The position numbers and the translations under genes were made by a program. From Albimonas pacifica (GTDB lineage Bacteria; Pseudomonadota; Alphaproteobacteria; Rhodobacterales; Rhodobacteraceae), in NCBI RefSeq assembly GCF_900113695.1, contig NZ_FOQH01000003.1:1-64000 (forward strand): DNA of 64,000 bases, read 5' to 3'. Shown in pieces: positions 35,257-43,330 of this stretch (position 1 is its first letter; each line of letters starts with the position of its first letter). The notes below the pieces were generated by a model, which was not told where the DNA came from, did not search any database, and worked only from the letters and a program-made list of their open reading frames with translations.

Positions 35257-36578
35257 GAACACCCTTCCTGGAAGCGCACCGGCTCGCCCCCGCGGGGCTC
35301 GAGGAGCTGATCGTCCCACATCACCCGGCGGCCGCGGATCATCGTGCCCACGGGCCAGCCCTGCACCTCCATGCCCGCGTAGGGGGTCCAGCCGCAGCGG
35401 CTCTCGATCCACTCGTTTTCGATGGTGCGCCGCGCCTTCAGGTCGACGACGGTGAAGTCGGCGTCGTAGCCCGCCGCGATGCGCCCCTTGCCGGCGATGC
35501 CGAAGATCCGCTGCGGGCCGTGGCTGGTCAGGTCCACGAAGCGCTGCAGGCTGAGCCGCCCCTTCGCCACGTGGTCCAGCATCACCGGCACCAGCGTCTG
35601 CACGCCGGGCATGCCGGACGGCGTGGCCGGATAGACCTTCTCCTTCGCCTCCCTCTCGTGGGGCGCGTGGTCGGAGCCGAGCACGTCGACGACCCCGCGC
35701 CGCAGCCCGTCCCAGACGCCCGCCCGGTGGGAGGCGTCGCGCACCGGCGGGTTCATCTGGATCAGCGTGCCCAGCCGCGCATGGTCGTCGGTGGTGAAGG
35801 TCAGGTGGTGGGGCGTCGCCTCGCAGGTCACCAGGCCCTTCTCGGCCTCGAGCATCGGGATCTCGTCGGCGGTCGAGATGTGCAGGATGTGGATGCGCCG
35901 GTTGGTCTCCTTCGCCAGCCGGATCAGCCGCTCGGTGCACAGGCGCGCGGCCTCGGCGTCGCGCCACACGGGGTGGCTGGAGGGGTCCCCCTCCACCCGC
36001 ATGTGCTTGCGGTCCTCGAGCCGGAACTCGTCCTCCGAGTGCACGGCGACCCGGCGGCGGCCATGGGAGAGCACCTGGCGCACGTCGTCGTCGCCCGCCA
36101 CCAGAAGGGTGCCGGTGGAGCTGCCCATGAACATCTTGATGCCGGCGCAGCCCTCGAGGCGCTCGGCCTCCTCCAGCAGCTCGACGTTGCCGGGCGAGGC
36201 GCCGAACCAGAAGCCGAAGTCGCAGGCCATGCGGGCGCGCCCGCGCGCGATCTTGTCGGCGAGCGCCTCGTAGGTGGTGGTGGTGGGGTTGGTGTTGGGC
36301 ATCTCGAAGACGGCGGTGACCCCGCCCATCACCGCGGCGCGGGCCCCGGTCTCGAGATCCTCCTTGGCCTCGGCCCCCGGCTCGCGGAAATGCACCTGGC
36401 TGTCGATCACCCCGGGCAGGACGTGCAGGCCGGTGCAGTCCACCACCTCGCCGGCCGAGAGATGCGAGAGATCCCCGATGTCGACGATCCTGCCGCCCGA
36501 CACCGCGACGTCGGCGAGGCCGATTCCGTCGTGATTCACCACCGTGCCGTTCTTGAGGATCAGGTCGGGGGCGGTCAT
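35253..36578 (-). CDS. Dihydroorotase-family amidohydrolase
   Basis: A 441-residue cyclic amidohydrolase. Metal ligands are visible in GVIDSQVHFREPG, the carboxylated-lysine region GIKMFMGSSTG, HSEDE, HILHIST and VLGSDHAPHE. This set fits class I dihydroorotase (pyrimidine synthesis) and the closely related allantoinases; the DSQVHFREPG form is common among alphaproteobacterial PyrC-type proteins. A functional choice between them is not possible here. ATG 36578 has GGAG six bases upstream; 36590 is an alternative. It heads a five-gene operon with exporters and glycosyltransferases. Confidence 0.85.
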   Translation of the reverse strand: MTAPDLILKNGTVVNHDGIGLADVAVSGGRIVDIGDLSHLSAGEVVDCTGLHVLPGVIDSQVHFREPGAEAKEDLETGARAAVMGGVTAVFEMPNTNPTTTTYEALADKIARGRARMACDFGFWFGASPGNVELLEEAERLEGCAGIKMFMGSSTGTLLVAGDDDVRQVLSHGRRRVAVHSEDEFRLEDRKHMRVEGDPSSHPVWRDAEAARLCTERLIRLAKETNRRIHILHISTADEIPMLEAEKGLVTCEATPHHLTFTTDDHARLGTLIQMNPPVRDASHRAGVWDGLRRGVVDVLGSDHAPHEREAKEKVYPATPSGMPGVQTLVPVMLDHVAKGRLSLQRFVDLTSHGPQRIFGIAGKGRIAAGYDADFTVVDLKARRTIENEWIESRCGWTPYAGMEVQGWPVGTMIRGRRVMWDDQLLEPRGGEPVRFQEGCS

Positions 36579-36657
36579 GGCGGGCTCCATCGTTGCGGCA
36601 GGCCCCTCCCTCTAGCAGCGCCCGCCGCGTGAGGCGAGCGGACAAGGCCCTCGCCCA

Positions 36658-36919
36658 GCGCCTGTTCCCCGGAGCCGTCCGTCGCGGGCGCCGATCGGAG
36701 CGACTCGCCCCCTCCGGTCAAGGATCGCGAAGCGACCCCCCGAAGGGGGGCTTGTCCTTGACCGGAGGGGGCGAGTCGCTCAGGCAGCCCAAGCGATGGA
36801 CGGCTCCGGGGAACAGGCGCGGCCCTGTTCCCGGGTGAGTCAGGAGCCCGCCGGAGGCTCGGCCCCGCGCGGCCCGGGCGCCGCGCCGGCCCCTCGCCCA
36901 AGCCCGCCCGCAGGGCGCC
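36658..36919 (+). repeat. Nested-palindrome intergenic element, copy B
   Basis: Plus-oriented copy in the divergent spacer between the dihydroorotase-like gene and ygfZ. The outer arms (CGCCTGTTCCCCGGAGCCGT and complement) and the inner arms (GCGACTCGCCCCCTCCGG and complement) are perfectly paired. The apical stem is CCCCCC-GAA-GGGGGG (36736-36750). The tail GTGAGTCAGGAGCCCGCCGG and terminal 17-mer (36902-36918) follow. Any promoter of the flanking genes must lie in or beside it. Confidence 0.88.
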
Positions 36920-37025
36920 TCCGTCCCCGGCTCTCCCGCGCGCGGTTTCGCTCGGGGGTCGTGCGCCGGGCCGCGGGAACCCCTATGTTCCGCCCGGAAA
37001 CCCTTTGCGACGAACGGAGCGCCCC

Positions 37026-37844
37026 ATGCCCCCTGCCGCCCCCCTCTCCGGCCTGGTTCCCGCGCGCGTCCTGTTGCGCCTGACCGGCGCCGAGGCGCGC
37101 GGCTTCCTGCAGGACCTGGTCACCAACGACATCCGCCGGGCCGCGGGCGACGCGGCCGTCTACGCCGCCCTGCTGACGCCGCAGGGCAAGTATCTCTCGG
37201 ATTTCTTCGTCGTCGCCGACGGGCCCGAGGACCTGCTGATCGACGTCGCGCGCGATCAGGCGCAGGCGCTGGGCCAGCGGCTGGCCATGTACCGGCTGCG
37301 GCGCAAGGTGGGGATCGAGGTCGCCCCCCTCGGCGTCGCGCTGCTGTGGGGCGAGGCCGCCCCCGCGGCGCCCGACGGCGCGCGCCTCGTCCCCGATCCG
37401 CGCGACCCGCGCCTCGGCTGGCGGCTCTACGCCCCCGACCCGGCCGCGGCGCTGGCGGCGCTGGGCGCGGCGGAGGCTGCGCCGGCGGATTACGACGCCC
37501 TGCGCGTCGCCGCCGCCGTGCCCGAGAGCGGGCTCGAGCTGACGCCGGACACCTTCGTGCTCGAGGCGGGGTTCGAGCGGCTGAACGGCGTCGACTTCCG
37601 CAAGGGCTGCTACGTCGGCCAGGAGATCGTCGCCCGCATGAAGCACAAGACCGAACTGCGCCGCGGACTGGTGCGGGTCTCGGTCGAAGGCGCGGCGGCG
37701 CCGGGGACCGAGGTGCTCTCCCAGGACGGCCGCGCGGCGGGCACGCTGCACACCGTCGCCGGGGGCGAGGGGCTCGCGCATCTGCGGCTAGACCGGGCGA
37801 CCGGGGCGATGACGGCGGGCGGGGCGGTGCTGCGGCTGATCTGA
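37026..37844 (+). CDS. ygfZ: Folate-binding Fe-S assembly-related protein YgfZ
   Basis: A 272-residue GcvT-like protein needed for normal activity of some Fe-S enzymes such as MiaB; it binds tetrahydrofolate. The invariant KGCYVGQE motif near residue 200 is intact with its cysteine. The N-terminal part has LLRLTGAEARGFLQDLVTNDI and LLTPQGKYLSDFFV as in the family. The start is ATG 37026; a TTG 21 bases upstream is less likely. It is flanked by two palindromic elements in inverted orientation. Confidence 0.93.
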   Translation: MPPAAPLSGLVPARVLLRLTGAEARGFLQDLVTNDIRRAAGDAAVYAALLTPQGKYLSDFFVVADGPEDLLIDVARDQAQALGQRLAMYRLRRKVGIEVAPLGVALLWGEAAPAAPDGARLVPDPRDPRLGWRLYAPDPAAALAALGAAEAAPADYDALRVAAAVPESGLELTPDTFVLEAGFERLNGVDFRKGCYVGQEIVARMKHKTELRRGLVRVSVEGAAAPGTEVLSQDGRAAGTLHTVAGGEGLAHLRLDRATGAMTAGGAVLRLI

Positions 37845-37860
37845 AGGAGCGGGGGGCGAG

Positions 37861-38118
37861 GCGCCCTGCGGGCGGGCCTGGCCTGCGCGCGCTGCGCGCG
37901 CGGCGGGCTGGCGCCCGCAGGGGCGCTTCTGAACTCACCCAAGAACAGGCCCGCGCCTGTCCTCCGCAGCCGTCCGTCGCTGAAGATGCCTGAGCGACTC
38001 GCCCGCCCCGGTCAAGGACAAGCCCTCCTTCGGAGGGTCGCGTGCCGCGATCCTTGACCGGGGCGGGCGAGCCGCTCCGATCGGCATCAGCGACGGACGG
38101 CTCCGGAGAACAGGCGCT
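37861..38118 (-). repeat. Nested-palindrome intergenic element, copy C (inverted orientation)
   Basis: The most diverged copy, between the converging ygfZ and the epimerase-like gene. The 17-mer (37861-37877) abuts the ygfZ end. The tail is altered. The inner arms read CTCGCCCGCCCCGG and its exact complement. The apical stem CCCTCC-TTC-GGAGGG is at 38023-38037. Outer-arm changes (CCGTCCGTCGC versus CCGTCTCTCGC in copy D) are matched on both sides. Confidence 0.85.
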
Positions 38119-38167
38119 CCCGGCAGGGCCCGGGGCGGGCCGGCGCTCGTGGCGGGCCGCGCGGCGG

Positions 38168-39043
38168 TCAGGGGGCGGGGTCGAGGTCGGCGAGGAGGGC
38201 GGCGAGGCCCTCGCGGTAGCTGGGATAGGCGAGTTCGACGCCCAGCTCCTGCTTCATGCGCGCGTTCGAGGTGCGCTTGCTCTCGGAATAGAAGCTGCGG
38301 GCCATGGGGGTCATCTCCGCCTCCTCGAAGGGGATGGCGGGGGGGATCGGCAGGCCCAGCAGTTCGGCGGCGTGGGCGATGACGTCCTCGGGCGGGGCGG
38401 GGTGGTCGTCGTTGACGTTGTAGGCGGCGCCGGGGTTGGGGCGGGCCATGCTGGCGCGCAGGGCGGCGGCGATGTCGTCGACGTGGATGCGCGAGAACAC
38501 CTGCCCCTCCTTGATGATGCGCCGCGCGGTCCCCTGGCGCACCTTCTCGAACGGGCCGCGGCCGGGGCCGTAGATCCCGGCCAGGCGGAACACGTGCACC
38601 GGCAGGCCGTGGGCGGCGTGCAGGCCCAGCCAGGCGTCCTCGGCCGCCACCCGCCAGGCGCCGCGGCGGGTGGCGGGCGTGCGGGGCGAGCTCTCGTCGA
38701 TCCAGGCGCCGTCGCGGTCGCCGTAGACGCCGGTGGTCGAGAGGTAGCCGGCCCAGGCGGGCCGCGCCTGCGCGATCTGCGCGCCGGCCGCGCGCAGCAC
38801 CGGGTCGCCCTCGGCGTCGGGGCCGGCGGAGACGAGGATATGCGTGGCCTCCGCCAGCGGGCGGGCGAGGTCCGCGCCCTCCGCCGGCCAGACCAGCGCC
38901 TCGGCGCCGGCGGCGCGGATCTCGTCGGCCTTTTCCTCGGAACGGGTGGTGCCGATCACCCGCCAGCCCTCGGCCAGCAGGTCGCGCGCCAGCCGGCGGG
39001 CCGAGTAGCCGTGACCGAAGCTGAGCAGGGTGGGGGTGGACAT
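38168..39043 (-). CDS. NAD(P)-dependent epimerase/dehydratase-like protein (YeeZ-like)
   Basis: A 291-residue extended SDR. The start LLSFGHGYSARRLARDLLAEGW is the Rossmann loop in its YeeZ-like form (GxGYxA). Further family features are YLSTTGVYGDRDGAWIDE, VFRLAGIYGPGRG, and IHVDDIAAAL. The canonical YxxxK is not evident, so catalysis may differ from true epimerases. Start 39043 gives this N-terminus; the longer frame is chance. Function is not established for the family. Confidence 0.8.
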   Translation of the reverse strand: MSTPTLLSFGHGYSARRLARDLLAEGWRVIGTTRSEEKADEIRAAGAEALVWPAEGADLARPLAEATHILVSAGPDAEGDPVLRAAGAQIAQARPAWAGYLSTTGVYGDRDGAWIDESSPRTPATRRGAWRVAAEDAWLGLHAAHGLPVHVFRLAGIYGPGRGPFEKVRQGTARRIIKEGQVFSRIHVDDIAAALRASMARPNPGAAYNVNDDHPAPPEDVIAHAAELLGLPIPPAIPFEEAEMTPMARSFYSESKRTSNARMKQELGVELAYPSYREGLAALLADLDPAP

Positions 39044-39099
39044 CGCCGGGCCTCCGCGCCAGATGTGGACGCCTCCCCTGTAGCCGAGGATCGTCTTCG

Positions 39100-40329
39100 A
39101 TGCGATGGATCGCCGTCCTGCCGGCGGCCGCCCTCTGCGCCGCGGCGCAGGCCGCGCCGCTCTTCGCCCAGACTGCGCCGCAGGCCGCGCCGCCGCCGCT
39201 GGAGCGGCCCGCCGGGCCGGGCGCGGCCTCCGGCGCCGGCATCGAGGCGCTGCCGCGCCCCGGCGCGGGGGGCTTCGACGGCGCGCCCCTGACCCTGCCC
39301 ACCGGCCCCGCGCCCGAGACCGAAGCGGCGGCGCGGGCGGCCGAGTCCGCCCGCTGCCAGGCGCTGGTCGACCAGGATCCGGTCGCCGCGCGCGAGGTCG
39401 CGCGGGAGTGGGGCCGCCAGGGCGGCGGCGTGCCCGCTGCGGTCTGCGAGGCGCTGGCGCTGGAGGCGCAGGGCGCGCTCGCCACCGCCGCGGCCCGGCT
39501 GGAGGACGCCGCGCGCCGCGCGCCGGAGCAGGCGCTGCCCGCGCCCGCGCGCGCCGCGCTCTACGAGGTCGCCGCCGGCTTCCGCCTGCGCGACCTGCAG
39601 CCTGCCGAGGCGCTGGCCGCGGCCGACGCGGGCCTCGCGCTCGACGGCGCCGGCCCGGTCCTGCGCCGCCTGCGGGCCGAGGCGCTGGCGGCGTTGGGCC
39701 GCGGCGACGAGGCGCTGCCCGAGCTCGACGCCGCGCTGGAGGCGATGCCCTGGGACCTCCCCGGCCTGCGCCTGCGCGCGCGGCTGAGGGGCGAGGCGGG
39801 GGACGCGGCCGGGGCGCTGGCCGACGCCGGCCGGGTGTCGGCGATGGCCGACGACGACCCGGAGGCCTGGCTGGCGCTGGGCGAGGCGCAGGCCGCCGCC
39901 GGGCGCCCCGAGCGGGCCCGCGAGAGCTTCCTGCGCGCCGTGGCCCGCGACCGCGAGGGCCCCGTGGGCGACCGCGCCCGCCGCGCCCTGCAGCTTCTGG
40001 ACGCCCCCGGCGCGGCGCCCGTCGCGCCGCCGCCGGCGGCGACCGGGGCCCCTGCAGGCGAGGCGGATCCCGCGGCTGCATCTGCGCAGACGCCCGGACC
40101 CTCCGGCCCCGATGCCGCCGGGCCCGCCGCCCCCGGGACCGCGCCGCCCGAGGCCGCCGCGCCCGAGCCCGCCGCGGACGCCGCGACGGAGGCCGCGCCC
40201 GAAGCGGTCCCACAGGCTGGACAGCCCCAGGCCGACGTTCCGGACGCGCCTTCGGCCGACGAGGCGGAGGTCGACGGGAGGCCGACCGACGAGGCGCTGG
40301 GCGGGACCGCGCCGGCGCCCCAGGAATAG
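39100..40329 (+). CDS. Exported TPR-like repeat protein with Pro/Ala-rich tail
   Basis: A 409-residue protein with a signal peptide ending near APLFAQT. Residues about 80-305 contain tetratricopeptide-like helices: ALALEAQGALATAAARLEDAARRAP, ALAALGRGDEALPELDAALEAMPW and AWLALGEAQAAAGRPERARESFLRAV show the A/L/G/Y-P spacing. The last 100 residues are Pro/Ala/Glu-rich, likely disordered. It may be a periplasmic adaptor; partner unknown. It converges with queG and is divergent from the epimerase-like gene. Confidence 0.7.
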   Translation: MRWIAVLPAAALCAAAQAAPLFAQTAPQAAPPPLERPAGPGAASGAGIEALPRPGAGGFDGAPLTLPTGPAPETEAAARAAESARCQALVDQDPVAAREVAREWGRQGGGVPAAVCEALALEAQGALATAAARLEDAARRAPEQALPAPARAALYEVAAGFRLRDLQPAEALAAADAGLALDGAGPVLRRLRAEALAALGRGDEALPELDAALEAMPWDLPGLRLRARLRGEAGDAAGALADAGRVSAMADDDPEAWLALGEAQAAAGRPERARESFLRAVARDREGPVGDRARRALQLLDAPGAAPVAPPPAATGAPAGEADPAAASAQTPGPSGPDAAGPAAPGTAPPEAAAPEPAADAATEAAPEAVPQAGQPQADVPDAPSADEAEVDGRPTDEALGGTAPAPQE

Positions 40330-40340
40330 AGGCTGCGGGG

Positions 40341-41411
40341 TCAGGCGAGGGCCGCGCGCCACTCCTGCGCGACGAACGGGTCGGGGTCGGGGGCGCGCCC
40401 CTCGGCCCGGGCGCGCAGGCGCGCGGGCGACAGGCGCGACAGGGCCCAGACCGCATGGCCGCGGACCAGGGGCTCGGGGTCGTCGAGGCGCGCCTCGGCG
40501 ACCGGGATCATCTCCGCCAGCCCCGAGTTGCCCACCGCCACCATCACGTTGCGCAGGAACCGCCCCCGCCCGATCCGCTTGATCGGAGAGCCGCGGAACA
40601 CCTCGCGGAAGGCGGCGTCGTCGAGCGCCGCGAAATCCGCCAGCCGCGGCCGGTTCAGCTCCACCCGCGACTGGTAGAGCGTGCCGGCCTCCACCGCGAA
40701 CTTGTTCCACGGGCAGACCGCCAGGCAGTCGTCGCAGCCGTAGATGCGGTTGCCGATCAGGGGGCGCATCTCCCGCGGGATCGGGCCCTTCAGCTCGATC
40801 GTCAGGTAGGAGATGCAGCGCCGCGCATCCAGCCGGAACGGCGCCGGGAAGGCGTTGGTCGGGCAGATGTCGAGACAGCGCCGGCAGGAGCCGCAATGCT
40901 CGGTCTCGGCCGCGTCGGGGGGCAGCTCGGCGGCGAGGAAGATGGCGCCCAGGAACACCCAGTTGCCGATCTCGCGCCCCAGCAGGTTGGTGTGCTTGCC
41001 CTGCCAGCCCAGGCCCGCGGCCTGGGCCAGCGGCTTCTCCATCACCGGGGCGGTGTCGACGAAGACCTTCACCGGCTGGCCCGTGCGCTCCGCCGCCCAG
41101 CGCGCCAGGCGCTTGAGCTTGCCCTTGACCTTGTCGTGGTAGTCCGGCCCCCGGGCGTAGACCGAGACCGAGGCGCGCTCGGGCATCTCCAGCAGGTGCA
41201 GGGGGTTCTCGGCGGGCGCGTAGCTTTCGGCCAGCATCACGATCGAGCGGGCCTCGGGCCACAGCGTCTTGGGATCGCCCCGCCAGGCGGCGCGGGCCTC
41301 CATCCAGTCCATGTCGCCGTGGGCGCCCTCGGCGAGGAAGCGGCGCAGGCGGGCCGCGGTCTCTCCGCCGCCGGGGCCGAGCGCGTCTGCGCGGCAGACG
41401 CCGAAGCCCAC
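40341..41411 (-). CDS. queG: Epoxyqueuosine reductase
   Basis: At least 356 residues. It reduces epoxyqueuosine to queuosine in tRNA, using cobalamin and two 4Fe-4S clusters. The cluster motifs [12 protein letters not shown] and CDDCLAVCP are complete, and a HEAT-like C-terminus follows. GTG 41411 is used, but the same frame upstream codes for [18 protein letters not shown], which looks like the true family N-terminus. The best upstream candidate is CTG 41534, overlapping the previous stop as CTGA; no ATG, GTG or TTG lies between. The N-terminus is therefore uncertain. Confidence 0.9.
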   Translation of the reverse strand: MGFGVCRADALGPGGGETAARLRRFLAEGAHGDMDWMEARAAWRGDPKTLWPEARSIVMLAESYAPAENPLHLLEMPERASVSVYARGPDYHDKVKGKLKRLARWAAERTGQPVKVFVDTAPVMEKPLAQAAGLGWQGKHTNLLGREIGNWVFLGAIFLAAELPPDAAETEHCGSCRRCLDICPTNAFPAPFRLDARRCISYLTIELKGPIPREMRPLIGNRIYGCDDCLAVCPWNKFAVEAGTLYQSRVELNRPRLADFAALDDAAFREVFRGSPIKRIGRGRFLRNVMVAVGNSGLAEMIPVAEARLDDPEPLVRGHAVWALSRLSPARLRARAEGRAPDPDPFVAQEWRAALA

Positions 41412-41530
41412 GAAGCCCTCGGCGCGCGCGCGCTCGGCGAGCTCGGCCTTCAGCGCGGCCGCGGGGTCGTCGGAGAGGTCGTCCGCCGGGTCGGTCGAGA
41501 CGCGCGCGCCCCCCGCCGCGGTCGCCCGGG

Positions 41531-42259
41531 TCAGCCCCGGGACCGGCGCCGGCGGCGCAACGCCGCCACGCCGCCCAGCGAGGCCAGCCCCGCCGCCGCC
41601 AGAGGCGCCGCGCCGGGCAGGGGCACCGGCGAGGACCCCTGGCTGACCGTGTCCTCGAGATAGCCCATGGCGTCGGCGTAGACGACCAGGTTCATCCGCT
41701 GGCCCGGGTTCAGCACGATCGAGAAGGTCCAGGCCCCCGTCTCCCGCGCCAGGGCCGGGCCGTAGGCGCCGCCCGCATAGATGTCGACCGAGCGCGAGAC
41801 CGAAGGCCGGGCCTCCAGCGTCTCGACCATCAGGGTGGCGTAGGCCTTGCTGATCGCCTCGGGCCCGCCGTCGACCGTCGTCTCGGCCCGCAGGTCGTAG
41901 CTGAGGACGAAATCGACGGTGGAGATCGCGTCCGACAGGTTCTCCAGCGTCACCGAGCCGTCGGTGAGCGACGCGGCCTCGATCACCGCCAGCGCGTCGG
42001 TCGAGGCGTGGACCGACGGCGTGAAGGACAGGCTCGGCCCCTCGATCGTGAAGTCGTCCGACCAGCCGGCGTCATAGACCCCCTGGCCCCGCGCGTAGCC
42101 GTCGTAGCTCGAGAAGCCGTAGTCCAGCCGCACCCCCTCGGGCAGGGCGGTCGCGGACAGCGTCGCCTCGATGGAGCTGACGAAGCTGACCAGCGCCTGC
42201 GCCGGGGCGGCGAGGGTCAGGGTCGTGCCGAGCGCGAGGATCACCGCGGCGATCTTCAT
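41531..42259 (-). CDS. Exported protein with VPLPA-type C-terminal sorting signal
   Basis: A 242-residue secreted protein. A signal peptide ends near AAPAQA. The mature domain is beta-rich with many Ser/Thr/Asp residues and no known motif. The C-terminus is [20 protein letters not shown] then RRRRRSRG, a VPLPA-CTERM anchor: motif, short membrane segment, basic tail. Such proteins are thought to be processed by an exosortase tied to exopolysaccharide production. It lies directly upstream of queG on the same strand, with overlapping stop. Confidence 0.78.
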   Translation of the reverse strand: MKIAAVILALGTTLTLAAPAQALVSFVSSIEATLSATALPEGVRLDYGFSSYDGYARGQGVYDAGWSDDFTIEGPSLSFTPSVHASTDALAVIEAASLTDGSVTLENLSDAISTVDFVLSYDLRAETTVDGGPEAISKAYATLMVETLEARPSVSRSVDIYAGGAYGPALARETGAWTFSIVLNPGQRMNLVVYADAMGYLEDTVSQGSSPVPLPGAAPLAAAGLASLGGVAALRRRRRSRG

Positions 42260-42353
42260 CTGGATGACCGTCCCGTAAATCTATGTGAACAGAGAGAAAA
42301 CGCACGCACACGAGATGGAAAACGTAACATGGGCCGGACGCAGCGGCAACTTC

Positions 42354-42393
42354 CGCCTGCGCCTGCGCCTGCGCCTGCGCCTGCGCCTGCGCC
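42354..42393 (+). repeat. Hexanucleotide tandem repeat (CGCCTG)6
   Basis: Six perfect CGCCTG units plus a partial CGCC, 40 bases, located in the spacer between the end of gst and the upstream side of the VPLPA gene. Because the unit is six bases, copy-number change would not shift a reading frame. Confidence 0.9.
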
Positions 42394-42447
42394 CCGTCCC
42401 CGCAACGATCGGACCGAGGCCCCGGACCGGGACGCGGGGCGGCGGGA

Positions 42448-43125
42448 TCAGAAGTCGAGGTCGGCGTAATGCGCCGGCGGCGGGAAGCCCGACAGGTGGT
42501 CGGCGAGCAGGGTGCGGAAGGCCGGGCGCGACTTGATGCGCTGATACCAGGCCTTGGCCGAGGGCACCGAATCCCAGTCCACGTAGCCGATGTAGTCGAG
42601 GCAGCTCAGATGCGCCGCGGCGGCGAAGTCGGCGAGGCTGATCTCGTCCCCGGCCAGCCACTTGCGCTGGTCGGCGAGCCAGCCGACGTATTCCAGGTGC
42701 GTGGCGAGGTTCTTCGACCCCGCCCGGATCCGCCCGCTGTCGGGATGGCCGCCGCCGCGCACCTTCTTCATCACCCGCTCGTCGACGAGGTTGGCGGTGA
42801 CCTCGCCGTGCATCTTGTCGTCGAACCAGGCGACCAGCCGGCGCGCCTCGGCCCGGGCGCGCGGATCGCCGGGCAGCAGCGGACGCTCGGGGCGGGTCTC
42901 CTCGAGATATTCGCAGATCACGGCGCTGTCGCAGATCACGGCGCGGCCGTGGGCCTCGTCGTCCTCGAACACCGGCACCGTGCCGGCGGGGTTCAGGCGC
43001 AGGAACTCCAGGCTGCGCGACCAGGGCGTCTGCTCCACGAGGTCGACCTCCAGCCGCTTCTCGGCCAGCGCCAGGCGGACCTTCCGGCAGAACGGGGACA
43101 GGGGGATGTGGTGCAGTCGGCGCAT
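42448..43125 (-). CDS. Glutathione S-transferase family protein
   Basis: A 225-residue GST. The thioredoxin-like domain (1-78) starts with LHHIPLSPFCRKVRLALAEK, with a Ser/Cys pair at the active-site position. NPAGTVPVFED contains the cis-proline and CDSAVICEYLEE the gamma-glutamyl contact. The C-terminal all-helical domain includes LAGDEISLADFAAAAHLSCLDYIG. It likely conjugates or reduces electrophiles; the substrate is unknown. The frame is open far upstream, but this ATG gives the family start. Confidence 0.88.
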   Translation of the reverse strand: MRRLHHIPLSPFCRKVRLALAEKRLEVDLVEQTPWSRSLEFLRLNPAGTVPVFEDDEAHGRAVICDSAVICEYLEETRPERPLLPGDPRARAEARRLVAWFDDKMHGEVTANLVDERVMKKVRGGGHPDSGRIRAGSKNLATHLEYVGWLADQRKWLAGDEISLADFAAAAHLSCLDYIGYVDWDSVPSAKAWYQRIKSRPAFRTLLADHLSGFPPPAHYADLDF

Positions 43126-43330
43126 GATGGGGGGCGTTCGTCCTGGGCGAGGGGCAGGGGCGTTCGATCCGCGGCGCGCGGCGCGCGGCGGCCCGACCCT
43201 GCCGTCCGCGCCGCGGCGATGCAAGCCATGCGCCGACCGCGCGCTGACGCACCCCGCCGCGAGGGCGTGAATAAGGATGAAAATCCGTTCATCTTGTGCT
43301 CTGGTGTCCCGGAACGGCAGGAGGTTCTGC

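Noticed and set aside
42353-42393. CRISPR-like repeat
   Set aside because: The unit is six bases in direct tandem with no spacers; it is a simple sequence repeat.
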